Source: JBCDCE01 sp039182515 (GTDB taxonomy: Bacteria; Pseudomonadota; Alphaproteobacteria; Rhodobacterales; Rhodobacteraceae). From it: DNA of 48,851 nucleotides. Under the pieces are notes generated by a model. It made no database searches. It had not been told where the DNA came from and saw only the letters and a list, made by a program, of their open reading frames with translations. Positions 1-8,057 of the stretch are shown one piece after another (the stretch's first letter is position 1; each line of letters opens with the position of its first letter). Where the stretch lies: contig JBCDCE010000028.1 of the NCBI GenBank assembly GCA_039182515.1, positions 1 through 48,851 on the forward strand, written 5' to 3'. The translations under genes were made by a program, and so were the position numbers.

Positions 1-137
1 AAAGGACCAAAGGCGGAGCTGCAATCAATGCGCGCAAAATCCCAACCCGCTGCGCCTGCCCTATGGAGATCCCCGTGGGCCGACGCAGCGGGTTGGGATT
101 TTGCGCGCATTGATTGCAGCTCCGCCTTTGGTCCTTT
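1..137. repeat. Perfect 54-bp inverted repeat at left edge
   Basis: Positions 1-54 are the exact reverse complement of positions 84-137, separated by a 29-base loop. The right arm is the real coding sequence of the ATPase that follows (reads RALIAAPPLVLFDE), so the left arm is antisense to it. The palindrome runs to the first base and may continue outside. A perfect fold-back of coding DNA at the end of a sequence is most likely an assembly or amplification chimera and not a biological hairpin. Confidence 0.9.
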
Positions 138-412
138 TTGATGAACCGCTTTCTGCCTTAGATGCCGTTACCCAAAAGCAGACCGCCAGATTGATTGCAC
201 AGCTGCAAAGGGAAGAAGGCTTTGCCGCTTTGATCGTGACGCATGATTTGGGGTATGCAGCCGCATTTTCAGACCAAATTGCCGTTCTGCGGGCGGGTCA
301 GCTTGAAGAGATCGGTCCAACGCAAGCCTTCATCGCGGGTCCAAAAACGGAATATGGCGGGTCGCTTTTGAAGGCTGCCTTTGCCCTTGGGGGTTTGGAG
401 CGCGCGGGATGA
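101..412 (+). CDS. ABC transporter ATP-binding protein, C-terminal fragment
   Basis: This is the 3' part of an ATPase of the dipeptide/oligopeptide/nickel (Dpp/Opp/Nik) ABC family. The fragment has the Walker B and D-loop (VLFDEPLSALD), then the H-loop (IVTHDL), ending about where such half-size ATPases end. The true start and the Walker A are missing because the window begins here, and position 101 is only the first usable codon after the suspect inverted repeat. Upstream, QRVGILRAL is the end of the signature helix. In a different frame the loop reads EIPVG, which would align with a degenerate LSGGQ signature if one base were restored near 83, so a frameshift error near the end is possible. 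The stop overlaps the next permease start (ATGA at 409). Confidence 0.85.
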   Translation: MRALIAAPPLVLFDEPLSALDAVTQKQTARLIAQLQREEGFAALIVTHDLGYAAAFSDQIAVLRAGQLEEIGPTQAFIAGPKTEYGGSLLKAAFALGGLERAG

Positions 413-1347
413 TCAAAGCGCTTTTGGGATATATCATTCGGGTTGTCGTGGTGCTTTCGGGCGCTGCTTTGGCGACGTTCACCTTGCTTTGGTACGCGCC
501 GGGCGATCCTGCCGTTGCCATTGCTATGGCGCGTTTTGCCACCGTTGTGCCAGCAGACGTGGTGGACCAGGTCCGCGCTGAGGCTGGCCTCGATGCTGGC
601 TATTGGTCGGCCTTTCGAGGCTGGATCGGCCCGCTTTTGGTGGGTGATTTTGGCAAATCGGCGGTCTCTGGCAAAGAGGTTTGGCCGGATCTGGCGGCAG
701 CCATTCGTCAAACCTTACCGCTTGCCTTTGCAGGGCTTGGTATTGGCTTAGCGATCTCTGTGCCTTTGGCTTTGCTCGCCACGCGCAGGCCCGGCGGTGT
801 GATGGACCGTGTCGCCGTGGCATTGGCTTCCTTGGGCACCGCCATTCCCGCCTATTGGTTGGGCCTCTTGTTGGTACTTTTGTTTGCCGTGCAGCTCGGG
901 TGGTTGCCTGCCATGGGGGCGCGCACGCCAGCGCATCTTATCTTGCCGGCTTTGACCCTAGGATTGGGCGTTGCAGCCTCGCTCACGCGAATTATTCGCT
1001 CAGGCATTCTGGAGGCGCGCACGGCACCGTTTTTGCCTGCTTTGCGGCGCAAGGGTGTGTCGGAGCGTGCGATTTCAAAGGACCACATTTCACGCCACGC
1101 AGCCATCCCGGTGGTAACGGTCTTTGGCTTGGAGCTGGCCTTCTTGCTGGAAGGGGCGGTAATCGTTGAAGTGATCTTTGCGCGCTTTGGCTTGGGCAGT
1201 TTCCTCGTGGGCGCCATTGAAGCGCGCGATTTTCCGAAAGTGCAGGCCTTTGTCTTGGTCTCAGCGGTGCTTTTTGTGACGATCAACCTGGCCATCGACG
1301 CGCTTTACAAAGCGCTTGATCCGCGCATCGGAGAGCACGATGCGTAG
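409..1347 (+). CDS. ABC transporter permease, DppB/NikB type
   Basis: Inner-membrane permease of the binding-protein-dependent family that imports peptides, nickel or similar small solutes. The 312 residues show the expected layout: an N-terminal membrane helix (IIRVVVVLSGAALATFTLLW) followed by the family's APGDPA motif, a periplasmic stretch, then five further hydrophobic segments. A degenerate cytoplasmic EAA loop lies around residues 215-235 (ALRRKGVSERAISKDHISRHAAIPV). It overlaps the ATPase stop by 4 bases (ATGA) and the next permease by 8 bases, so the three are translationally coupled. The binding protein and any second ATPase would lie to the left, outside the window. The substrate cannot be told from the permease alone. 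Confidence 0.9.
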   Translation: MIKALLGYIIRVVVVLSGAALATFTLLWYAPGDPAVAIAMARFATVVPADVVDQVRAEAGLDAGYWSAFRGWIGPLLVGDFGKSAVSGKEVWPDLAAAIRQTLPLAFAGLGIGLAISVPLALLATRRPGGVMDRVAVALASLGTAIPAYWLGLLLVLLFAVQLGWLPAMGARTPAHLILPALTLGLGVAASLTRIIRSGILEARTAPFLPALRRKGVSERAISKDHISRHAAIPVVTVFGLELAFLLEGAVIVEVIFARFGLGSFLVGAIEARDFPKVQAFVLVSAVLFVTINLAIDALYKALDPRIGEHDA

Positions 1348-2140
1348 CGTTGTGATCCTCGTGAGCCTCTTTCTAGCCGTGGCAATTCTAGGGCCGCTTG
1401 CCGCGCCGTATGATCCGACGATGATCAACATCCCCAAGCGGCTTCATGCGCCGAGCGCTGAGTTTCTGCTGGGGACAGACGCTTTGGGGCGCGATCTCCT
1501 TTCCCGGCTTTTGCATGGTGCAAGGTGGTCTTTGGGCTTGGCGTTTTTGATCTCTTTGATCGGGCTCATTATCGGCACAAGCCTCGGGCTGTTGGCTGCC
1601 TTGGCGGGCAAATGGGTGGATTGGGCGGTGATGCGCGTCACCGACACGTTTCTGGCCTTCCCTGAGCTCGTGGCGGCTGTGGTCATCGCTGGGATTATGG
1701 GCGCAGGCACGGGCAGTTTGATCTTTGCGCTGAGTGTGACCGGCTGGATGCGTTATGCGCGTGTGGCGCGCGGCATTGGCCTGTCGCTGCAATCGCGGGG
1801 ATATGTTGTGCAAGCCAAGCTTGCGGGGCTCTCGCCTTTGGCAATCGCGCGGTGGCACTATGTACCCTCGCTTTTGGCATCCCTCACAGTTGTCTGGACG
1901 GGCATGTTCGCCCGCGCGATCCTTGGGATCTCTGCGCTTGGGTTCTTGGGCTTTGGCGTCCAACCGCCAACGCCTGAATGGGGCACGATGTTGCTCGATG
2001 CGCGCCTGCACATGCGTTCCACGCCGCTTCAGATGATCTGGCCCGGCTTGGCAGTGGTGATCTGCGTGTTGTCTATCAATCTTGTAGGGGACGCTCTGCG
2101 CGATATCCTCGCCCAGAAAGACGCAGATGAGCACAGCTGA
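1340..2140 (+). CDS. ABC transporter permease, DppC/NikC type
   Basis: Second permease subunit of the same importer, 266 residues from the ATG at 1340, which overlaps the stop of the first permease. A longer reading from 1316 is possible but would deepen the overlap. The protein starts with a membrane helix (MRSVVILVSLFLAVAILGPL), followed by the DppC-type LLGTDALGRDLLSRLLHGAR motif (about residues 44-63) and five further hydrophobic segments. The EAA-like loop is near residues 155-180 (ARVARGIGLSLQSRGYVVQAKLAG). It would pair with the upstream permease to form the transmembrane channel. The stop overlaps the downstream DMT gene by 14 bases. Substrate unknown; peptides, nickel or another small solute are possible. 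Confidence 0.9.
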   Translation: MRSVVILVSLFLAVAILGPLAAPYDPTMINIPKRLHAPSAEFLLGTDALGRDLLSRLLHGARWSLGLAFLISLIGLIIGTSLGLLAALAGKWVDWAVMRVTDTFLAFPELVAAVVIAGIMGAGTGSLIFALSVTGWMRYARVARGIGLSLQSRGYVVQAKLAGLSPLAIARWHYVPSLLASLTVVWTGMFARAILGISALGFLGFGVQPPTPEWGTMLLDARLHMRSTPLQMIWPGLAVVICVLSINLVGDALRDILAQKDADEHS

Positions 2141-3029
2141 TCGCCCCTATCTTGGGATCGCGCTGCGATTGCTCTCGGGGCTTTTGATGGCGGGTATGTA
2201 TGTCTGCGTGAAAGCCACGAGCAATTCCGTGCCGTTAGGCGAGATCGTGTTTTTCCGCTCTATCTTCGCCATTATCCCGCTGGTTATTTTTCTTTGGCTC
2301 AGGGGCGAATTTCCAAACGGTTTGGCCACCAAACGTCCCATGGCGCATTTTGTGAGGTCGAGTTTTGGTGCGCTGGCTTTGTTTGCTTCCTTTGCCGCTC
2401 TGGCCCGGCTGAACGTGGCCGAGGCCTTGCTGATTGCGCAGCTGACGCCTGTGATTATGGCCATAGGCGCTGTTCTCTTTTTGACCGAACGTCTCACGAT
2501 CTGGCGCGTGGGCGGGCTTGGCCTTGGCTTTCTGGGCGTTGTCGTTCTGGTTTGGCCAGAGCTTGGCGCGGGCGCCGCGGATCGCGCCCGGCTCATTGGC
2601 TATGGCATCGGCCTTTTGGCTGCGGTGCTCGCGGCCATTGCGCTTCTTATGGTGCGCAGTTTGAACCGCACTGAAAGCCCAGGCGCAATTGCGCTTTACT
2701 TTGTCTTGGCCTCGATGCTCGGGGCCTTGCTGACCTTGCCATGGGGCTGGACCATGCCCGACGCACCCACGCTTTGGCTTCTCATTGGCGCTGGGCTCTT
2801 CGGGGGCTTTGGCCACATTGCCTTAACACTGGCCTTCCGGCATGCAGAGGCCTCGCGCCTTGCGCCATTTGAATACGTTGCCCTGCTCTGGCCTGTGCTC
2901 GCCGATCTCATGATCTTTCAGGTTCAGCTCTCGACTGCGTTTCTCTTTGCGCTGCCTTTGATTTTGGCAGGCGTTATTTTTGCTGCCCTAGAAGGCAAGT
3001 CCAAAAAAGGCAAATCCCAAAAGGCCTAG
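2127..3029 (+). CDS. DMT superfamily permease with EamA domains
   Basis: A 300-residue inner-membrane protein of the drug/metabolite transporter superfamily. About ten hydrophobic helices form two EamA repeats (roughly residues 10-140 and 155-290), and the protein ends in a lysine-rich tail (EGKSKKGKSQKA). Families like this export amino acids, nucleosides or other metabolites, but specificity cannot be read from sequence. The start overlaps the end of the DppC-type permease by 14 bases, so it is co-translated with the ABC operon, which suggests, without proof, a linked substrate. Its stop abuts the stop of the convergent SnoaL-fold gene with no spacer. Confidence 0.85.
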   Translation: MSTADRPYLGIALRLLSGLLMAGMYVCVKATSNSVPLGEIVFFRSIFAIIPLVIFLWLRGEFPNGLATKRPMAHFVRSSFGALALFASFAALARLNVAEALLIAQLTPVIMAIGAVLFLTERLTIWRVGGLGLGFLGVVVLVWPELGAGAADRARLIGYGIGLLAAVLAAIALLMVRSLNRTESPGAIALYFVLASMLGALLTLPWGWTMPDAPTLWLLIGAGLFGGFGHIALTLAFRHAEASRLAPFEYVALLWPVLADLMIFQVQLSTAFLFALPLILAGVIFAALEGKSKKGKSQKA

Positions 3030-4085
3030 CTAGGCTTTCTCCCCGATTGGAAAGGGAACGCGCCCCGGCACACGGGCTTTGTTAAACTCGCGCAGACGCG
3101 CAAAGACATCCACGCCCATTTGCCGGTAAGCATCCAAGAGGTCCACCATAACCCAGTTTTCGCGGATCTTGCCGTTCTCGATGCGCCAAAAATCCAGGGA
3201 TTTCATCGTGATGCGCTTGTGCGTAGGAGCGACGCCCATCCAGCCGTCTTGGGTCACGGTTTGGATCATATTTGGCCAGCCTGTGACAGCGGTGTAGTCG
3301 CCGTCGCCAAAGAAGTGATAGGTCACTTCATCCGGGTATTGTCCGCGGTCTGGCATGGCATTGAGGTAGGGGATCTGATGCCAATGGCGAAACCCTGCAA
3401 TGCCGCGCGCGGTGCCGATGCCAGCGGGTCCGTACCAGTTCATCCGCTCGTGCCAGAAGCGCGGCATTTCCATCAGCTCTGGCCCGCCCTGGGTGGGGTG
3501 CTTTTTCATAAAGGCAAGCATTTCAACGATGAGCTCACAAGAGGCGGTCGATTGCGGTTTGTTCCAAGGGCCCTCGACCAAACCGTCATTGGTGGCAGGG
3601 CCCGGAATGCAAAACTCGCGACCCAGAGAGGGCGCCATGGGCCAAGCGTTTGCCTGCATCATCACCTCGGGGATGTCCCAAATGGCTTGGATCTCTACAA
3701 CGTGGCCTTCTTCAAACCGGTAAAACTCGTGAAACCGCATATGGGCGAGGTGCCCTGTGGGCGGGATGTCGAGCCAAGGCCCGACAAAGGTGCCAACATA
3801 GTGCCCGCCGCATCCAATCCAGTCGTCACCTGCCTCTGTTTGCCCGCCGACCACAATCCAGTCGCGTCGCTCAAGGTCTGGCATGGCGGCAAAGAGCGGC
3901 GCGTAGCAAGCCTCATACAGCGCGTCGGGCCCTGTGAGGTCTCCAAAAGGATGGGGCATGTGCACAGTGGCCTCTGGGGCAATGAGATCCCGAAGAGCGC
4001 TACGCACGCGCGTTTCCTCAAAGTCGACCATGGCGCTTCGCAAGGTGGTTAGAGCGGCTTTGTTGGCGGTATGAACGTCTGGCAT
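3030..4085 (-). CDS. SnoaL-like (NTF2-fold) protein with two domains
   Basis: A 351-residue cytoplasmic protein with no signal peptide. It looks like two NTF2/SnoaL-fold halves: about residues 15-150 (with ATVHMPHPFGDLTGPDALYE and a W/H/F-rich core) and about 185-340 (with NWYGPAGIGTARGIAGFRHWHQ and TYHFFGDGDYTAVTG). SnoaL relatives include polyketide cyclases and steroid isomerase-like enzymes, but many are of unknown function, so no reaction is assigned. The ATG at 4085 is preferred to an upstream TTG at 4103; no strong ribosome site is visible for either. It is convergent with the DMT gene and divergent from the aldehyde dehydrogenase. The 264-bp divergent spacer (4086-4349) holds no other gene I can support. 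Confidence 0.7.
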   Translation of the reverse strand: MPDVHTANKAALTTLRSAMVDFEETRVRSALRDLIAPEATVHMPHPFGDLTGPDALYEACYAPLFAAMPDLERRDWIVVGGQTEAGDDWIGCGGHYVGTFVGPWLDIPPTGHLAHMRFHEFYRFEEGHVVEIQAIWDIPEVMMQANAWPMAPSLGREFCIPGPATNDGLVEGPWNKPQSTASCELIVEMLAFMKKHPTQGGPELMEMPRFWHERMNWYGPAGIGTARGIAGFRHWHQIPYLNAMPDRGQYPDEVTYHFFGDGDYTAVTGWPNMIQTVTQDGWMGVAPTHKRITMKSLDFWRIENGKIRENWVMVDLLDAYRQMGVDVFARLREFNKARVPGRVPFPIGEKA

Positions 4086-4349
4086 CTTTGAAGTTGGCCT
4101 CAAATTGGGATGGAGCGCGGATCTGGCGCTGAGGGGGTCGTGATGGGTTCAATTTGACCAAAAAGGCCCAAGGCTTCCACTGCGATTGTGCTGTCTTATC
4201 CCGATTTCTTAAACCTGCCCCGCTTCAAAGTTTCTGGACGCCTTGGGAAATTTCAGACAAGCAAGCAGAGACGTTAGATCGCTTCTTGTGTTTTGGGGAG
4301 TGCTCCAACCAACAGCTGTGAAAAACAGCGCTAGGGAGAGAAAACACAA

Positions 4350-5801
4350 ATGTCTGAGCTTGCTCAAAACTACATTGCTGGAGACTGGGTTGCAGGGTCG
4401 TCCGAGATTGAAAACCGTAACCCCTCGGATTTGAGCGATGTGATTGGCCGGTACGCGCAAGCCAGTGCGGACGAGCTTGATGCCACCCTTACGCAGGCCA
4501 AAGCGGCGCAAAAAGCCTGGGCGGCTTATGGGATGGAGCGCAAGCAAGCCGTGCTGATGGCCATTGGCAATGAGCTTATGGCGCGCGCCGAAGAGCTTGG
4601 CCGTTTGCTCAGCCGCGAAGAGGGCAAGCCTTTCGCGGAAGGCAAAGGCGAGGTCTATCGCGCAGGCCAGTTCTTCACCTATTATGCCGCCGAATGCCTG
4701 CGCCAATTGGGCGAGACGGCCGACTCTGTGCGCGAGGGCGTTGAGATTGATGTGCGCCGCGAGCCTGTGGGGGTTGTGGCAGTAATTTCGCCTTGGAACT
4801 TCCCAACGGCCACAGCCTCTTGGAAAATCGCGCCAGCCTTATGTTATGGCAACGCGGTTGTGTGGAAACCGGCCAATCTTACACCGGCCTCAGCCCATGC
4901 ATTGACCGAGATAATTGCCCGCCAAGACATTCCCAAAGGGCTCTTCAGCCTGGTGATGGGCTCTGGTCAAGAGATTGGTCAGCGGCTTGTGGAGAGCCCT
5001 CAGGTCGACGCAATTTCCTTCACAGGCTCGGTACCCGTGGGCAAAGGCATTGCGGCAGCCGCCATTCAGAACCTGACAAAAATCCAGATGGAAATGGGCT
5101 CCAAAAATGCGCTCGCAGTTATGGAGGATGCCGATCTCGATCTGGCCGTGACCCTGGCCCTTGGCGGGGCCTTTGGCGGCACAGGCCAGAAATGCACAGC
5201 CTCCTCGCGCTTGATCGTCCATGAAGCTGTGCATGATGCTTTTGCTGAAAAGCTCGTTGCAGGCACAAAGGCCATGAAGGTGGGGCATGCACTGGAGGAG
5301 GGCACCCAAATGGGGCCTGTGGTGAGCGCGCAGCAATTGGCTGAAAACCTGGCTTATGTGGATCTGGGAAAGTCGGAAGGTGCAGAACTGGCCTGTGGCG
5401 GTGCGCGTTTGGAGATGCCGCATGAGGGGTATTACATGTCCCCGGGTGTGTTCTTGCAGTCCACAAATACCATGCGGATCAACCGAGAAGAGATGTTTGC
5501 GCCGCTCACCTCGGTGATCAAAGTGGGCAGCTACGACGAGGCTTTGGCCACGGTCAACGACACCAACTTCGGCCTCACGTCCGGCATCGTCACCACTAAC
5601 CTCGCACGTGCCACGCATTTCCGCCGCAACGCGCGCACGGGCGTTGTGACCGTGAACCTGCCCACCGCGGGCACCGATTATCACGTGCCCTTCGGCGGGC
5701 GTGGAGACAGCTCATATGGGCCGCGCGAGCAAGGCAAAGCCGCCGCCGAGTTCTACACAACTGTTAAAACCGCTTACATCAGCGCAGGAACCCCAAAATG
5801 A
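4350..5801 (+). CDS. NAD(P)-dependent aldehyde dehydrogenase, KGSADH-like
   Basis: A 483-residue enzyme of the ALDH superfamily that oxidises an aldehyde to a carboxylate. Visible key residues are Asn150 in SPWNF, Lys173 in VWKPAN (cofactor), Glu248 in EMGSKN (general base) and Cys282 in GQKCTASS (nucleophile). The overall pattern resembles alpha-ketoglutarate semialdehyde (2,5-dioxovalerate) dehydrogenases of sugar-acid and hydroxyproline pathways, so that is the best guess, though succinate-semialdehyde-type activity is also possible. The start is the ATG at 4350 behind a GGGAGAG ribosome site. Its stop overlaps the start of the M19 gene (ATGA), so the two are translationally coupled and may act on a common substrate. 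Confidence 0.88.
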   Translation: MSELAQNYIAGDWVAGSSEIENRNPSDLSDVIGRYAQASADELDATLTQAKAAQKAWAAYGMERKQAVLMAIGNELMARAEELGRLLSREEGKPFAEGKGEVYRAGQFFTYYAAECLRQLGETADSVREGVEIDVRREPVGVVAVISPWNFPTATASWKIAPALCYGNAVVWKPANLTPASAHALTEIIARQDIPKGLFSLVMGSGQEIGQRLVESPQVDAISFTGSVPVGKGIAAAAIQNLTKIQMEMGSKNALAVMEDADLDLAVTLALGGAFGGTGQKCTASSRLIVHEAVHDAFAEKLVAGTKAMKVGHALEEGTQMGPVVSAQQLAENLAYVDLGKSEGAELACGGARLEMPHEGYYMSPGVFLQSTNTMRINREEMFAPLTSVIKVGSYDEALATVNDTNFGLTSGIVTTNLARATHFRRNARTGVVTVNLPTAGTDYHVPFGGRGDSSYGPREQGKAAAEFYTTVKTAYISAGTPK

Positions 5802-6790
5802 CGCGCATCCCCCGCATCGACAATCTTCAGTACGCCAAGTGGTCCCCCAAGATCTTTCGCCAAATGCGCGAAGGCGGCGTGGATGCGGTGCATGTGACCA
5901 TCGCTTACCATGAGAGTTTTCGCGAAACGGTGCTGAACTTTGAGCAATGGAACCGCTGGTTTGAGCAATATCCCGATCTGATCATGAAGGGGCTTTGGGC
6001 CTCAGATGTGGAAAAGGCTCAAGCTACAGGGCGCACGGCGATCTTCTTTGGCTTCCAAAACCCGAGCCCAATTGAAGACGACATTGGCCTTGTTGAGATC
6101 GTGCATACCTTGGGCGCGCGGTTCATGCAGCTCACATATAACAACCAATCTTTGCTCGCGACGGGGTGTTATGAGGCCGAAGACACAGGCCTCACCCGCA
6201 TGGGCAAACAGGTTGTGAAAGAGATGAACCGGGTTGGATTGGTCGTCGACATGAGCCATTCGGCAGATCGCTCCACCATTGAAGCTGCGGATTTCTCTGA
6301 GCGCCCTATCGCGATCACCCATGCTAATCCCTTTGAGTGGCAACCCGCTTTGCGCAACAAGAAGGATGATGTGATCCGCGCTGTGACCGAGAACGGTGGG
6401 ATGCTGGGCTTCTCGCTCTATCCGCATCATCTCAAAGGCAAAACCGCCTGCACGCTTGAGAGCTTTTGCGAGATGGTTGCCCGGACGGCTGAGAAATTTG
6501 GGGCGGATAAGCTGGGCATCGGCACAGACCTTTGCCAAGATCAGCCAGATAGCGTGGTGGAATGGATGCGCGTTGGACGCTGGAGCAAAGAGATCGACTA
6601 CGGCGAAGGCTCAGCGGCCGCTCCTGGGTTTCCCGAGATGCCAAGTTGGTTCAAAGACAACCGCGATTTTGACACGCTGGAGGCGGGGCTGAAAGCCACG
6701 GGTCTTTCTGAGACGGAAGTTGCAGGGATCATGGGCGGCAATTGGCATCGGTTCTACGCTGAGAACTTTACGCCCATGGCGTCGTCCTAG
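5798..6790 (+). CDS. Peptidase M19 (membrane dipeptidase) family protein lacking HxD
   Basis: A 330-residue cytosolic protein of the renal-dipeptidase (M19) family. Several barrel metal-site motifs are present (an acidic residue in QNPSPIEDD, DMSHS, ITHAN, GIGTDL). The N-terminal HxD zinc motif, usually in a DGHND context, is replaced by IDNLQYAKWS at residues 7-16, so the usual two-zinc site is incomplete. From memory, a similar variant lies in the glycine-betaine/dimethylglycine catabolic region of Pseudomonas (PA5396-type), which makes a role in methylated-amine or small amide metabolism plausible but unproven. It starts inside the ALDH stop codon (ATGA). A structured repeat follows and separates it from a convergent gene. 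Confidence 0.8.
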   Translation: MTRIPRIDNLQYAKWSPKIFRQMREGGVDAVHVTIAYHESFRETVLNFEQWNRWFEQYPDLIMKGLWASDVEKAQATGRTAIFFGFQNPSPIEDDIGLVEIVHTLGARFMQLTYNNQSLLATGCYEAEDTGLTRMGKQVVKEMNRVGLVVDMSHSADRSTIEAADFSERPIAITHANPFEWQPALRNKKDDVIRAVTENGGMLGFSLYPHHLKGKTACTLESFCEMVARTAEKFGADKLGIGTDLCQDQPDSVVEWMRVGRWSKEIDYGEGSAAAPGFPEMPSWFKDNRDFDTLEAGLKATGLSETEVAGIMGGNWHRFYAENFTPMASS

Positions 6791-6792
6791 TT

Positions 6793-6957
6793 CGCCGTCT
6801 CAAAACTTGAAACTTCCAGCTCAGTAACTGTTTCCAGGAGGCGAAGCCGACCAGCCCCCGACCGTCCCCCTTGGCGGGGGCTTTCAGCCCGTCGCCCGCG
6901 GTCGGGCGCAGGTCTTCGCTTTTAGAAAATACGTTGCAGATTAAATCGACCCTGCTC
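6793..6957 (+). repeat. Dispersed structured repeat, copy A
   Basis: First of four related elements. It begins CGCCGTCTCAAAA and has the core AGGAGGCGAAGCCGACCAGC. Next come a G/C-rich hairpin (GCCCCC to GGGGGC), then GCCCGTCGCCCGCGGTCGGGC, which folds with one mismatch, then GCAGGTCTTCGC and GCAGATTAAAT. The left GCGAAG..GACC and right GGTCTTCGC can pair to close the whole core. It fills the gap between the convergent M19 and EamA genes and probably serves as a terminator for both. Confidence 0.85.
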
Positions 6958-7802
6958 TAAAGCGCCAGATACCCAACGCCCGCAAAGGCCAAGGCACAGC
7001 CTGCCCATTGGGCCGGGGTCATGCGCTCTTTCAAAAGAAGCCAGGCCAGCAGGATTGTGATCATCCCAAAGAGCGATGAGGACACGGCCGCATAATGCGC
7101 ATTGGGCAGGCCGCCGGCTGAGACGACGCAGAGCAAGGCAACGCCGTCAGCGATACCCATGGCTATGAGCCAGGGCAGGGCGGCTTTGCCGGGCCAGAGC
7201 TTTTTGCGCAAAAGAAGCAGGATCGAGAGAATAATCGCAAAGGCGAAAACGCGCGTGAGCAGCGTGCTAGGTTGCTCGTGGCTGAGTTCCGCTGCGCGCT
7301 GGCCCAGGGCAAAGGTGCCCGCAAAGCCAATCGCCGCGAGCACAGCCAAGAGGATCGTAACCCCTTTGGGCGGAGTGTCGTCGTCGCTCGTGTCGGAGAG
7401 AAAAGCCATGGCGCCAACGCCTGCAATGATGCAAAGAACAGCTGCAATTTGCGCGAGGCTTACGGGCGTGCCTTGGACGGCACTCCAGGTGATCGATAAA
7501 ATCGGATAGCTTGCAATCGTTGGGGCAACGAGGCGCACGGGTCCGCGTTGAAAGGCGTAGAACAAACCAAAGGTCGCAACGACAAAACAAAGGCCTGCGG
7601 CCAAGGCATAAAGAACCGCATCCTGACCAAGCTGCGGATAGGGTCCAGTTGTGACCGTGACGGCCGTTTGAAAGGCCAAGCCAGACAGAAAAACAGTAAA
7701 GATGCAGGCTGTAATAGGCGTTTTTTGGCTAAAAAACCGGATACAGATGTCGTGTATACCCCAACAAAGAGCTGCGATGAGCCCAAGGGTGAGCGCGTTC
7801 AT
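6957..7802 (-). CDS. DMT superfamily permease with EamA domains
   Basis: A 281-residue inner-membrane transporter of the EamA type, with about ten hydrophobic helices in two repeats. Recognisable segments are WGIHDICIRFF near the N terminus and the second-half motif PNAHYAAVSSSLFGMITILLAWLLLKERM. The ATG at 7802 is chosen because a GGAAGGA ribosome site lies directly upstream and because it overlaps the stop of a small upstream membrane ORF (ATGA); a longer reading to 7877 would swallow that ORF. Substrate unknown. It is not closely similar to the DMT protein at 2127-3029. The 3' end abuts repeat copy A. Confidence 0.82.
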   Translation of the reverse strand: MNALTLGLIAALCWGIHDICIRFFSQKTPITACIFTVFLSGLAFQTAVTVTTGPYPQLGQDAVLYALAAGLCFVVATFGLFYAFQRGPVRLVAPTIASYPILSITWSAVQGTPVSLAQIAAVLCIIAGVGAMAFLSDTSDDDTPPKGVTILLAVLAAIGFAGTFALGQRAAELSHEQPSTLLTRVFAFAIILSILLLLRKKLWPGKAALPWLIAMGIADGVALLCVVSAGGLPNAHYAAVSSSLFGMITILLAWLLLKERMTPAQWAGCALAFAGVGYLAL

Positions 7803-7963
7803 TCGTCCTTCCGGAAGAACGGAATCATAAAGACCAAACAGGCGACCAGAAAGAAAACAGATCCAAACATCGCCCAAAAGCTACCGATTGAGGCGATACA
7901 AAATCCGATGGCGGAAATCACAAATAGGATCCAGCCGATAAAATTGATCTGATGATTGCTCAT
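7799..7963 (-). CDS. Small membrane protein, 54 residues, coupled to EamA gene
   Basis: A short ORF that begins MSNHQINFIGWILFVISAIG. It carries two hydrophobic segments (about residues 8-27 and 30-49) and ends in a basic tail (FFRKDE). Its TGA stop overlaps the start of the EamA gene in an ATGA arrangement, and the EamA ribosome site lies inside its last codons; this is the strongest sign that it is a real gene. The start is the only ATG in range, with a weak ribosome site. No family recognised. It could be an accessory subunit of the transporter or simply a leader for translational coupling. Confidence 0.6.
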   Translation of the reverse strand: MSNHQINFIGWILFVISAIGFCIASIGSFWAMFGSVFFLVACLVFMIPFFRKDE

Positions 7964-8014
7964 TTGGTCCGATTTTGTTTGCCGTGGAGGCCTCTGTCTG
8001 TATTCATAGGATTA

Positions 8015-8024
8015 AATAATTATT
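8015..8024. promoter_or_regulatory. Palindrome AATAATTATT upstream of tdm
   Basis: A perfect 10-bp palindrome followed by C, 33 bp before the tdm start. The same 11 bases (AATAATTATTC) occur upstream of tmm at 12825-12835. It may be an operator or only an AT-rich promoter segment. Confidence 0.35.
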
Positions 8025-8057
8025 CCGTGTATGCAACCTTTGCGTAGGAAGATCCCA

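Noticed and set aside
3120..4052. 310-codon plus-strand frame over the SnoaL-like gene
   Set aside because: The minus-strand product has an NTF2-like pattern and normal composition; the plus-strand one does not.
8031..8057. Upstream ATG of tdm at 8031
   Set aside because: It adds nine residues without a ribosome site and lies close to the AT-rich putative promoter; the ATG at 8058 has AGGAAG at good spacing.
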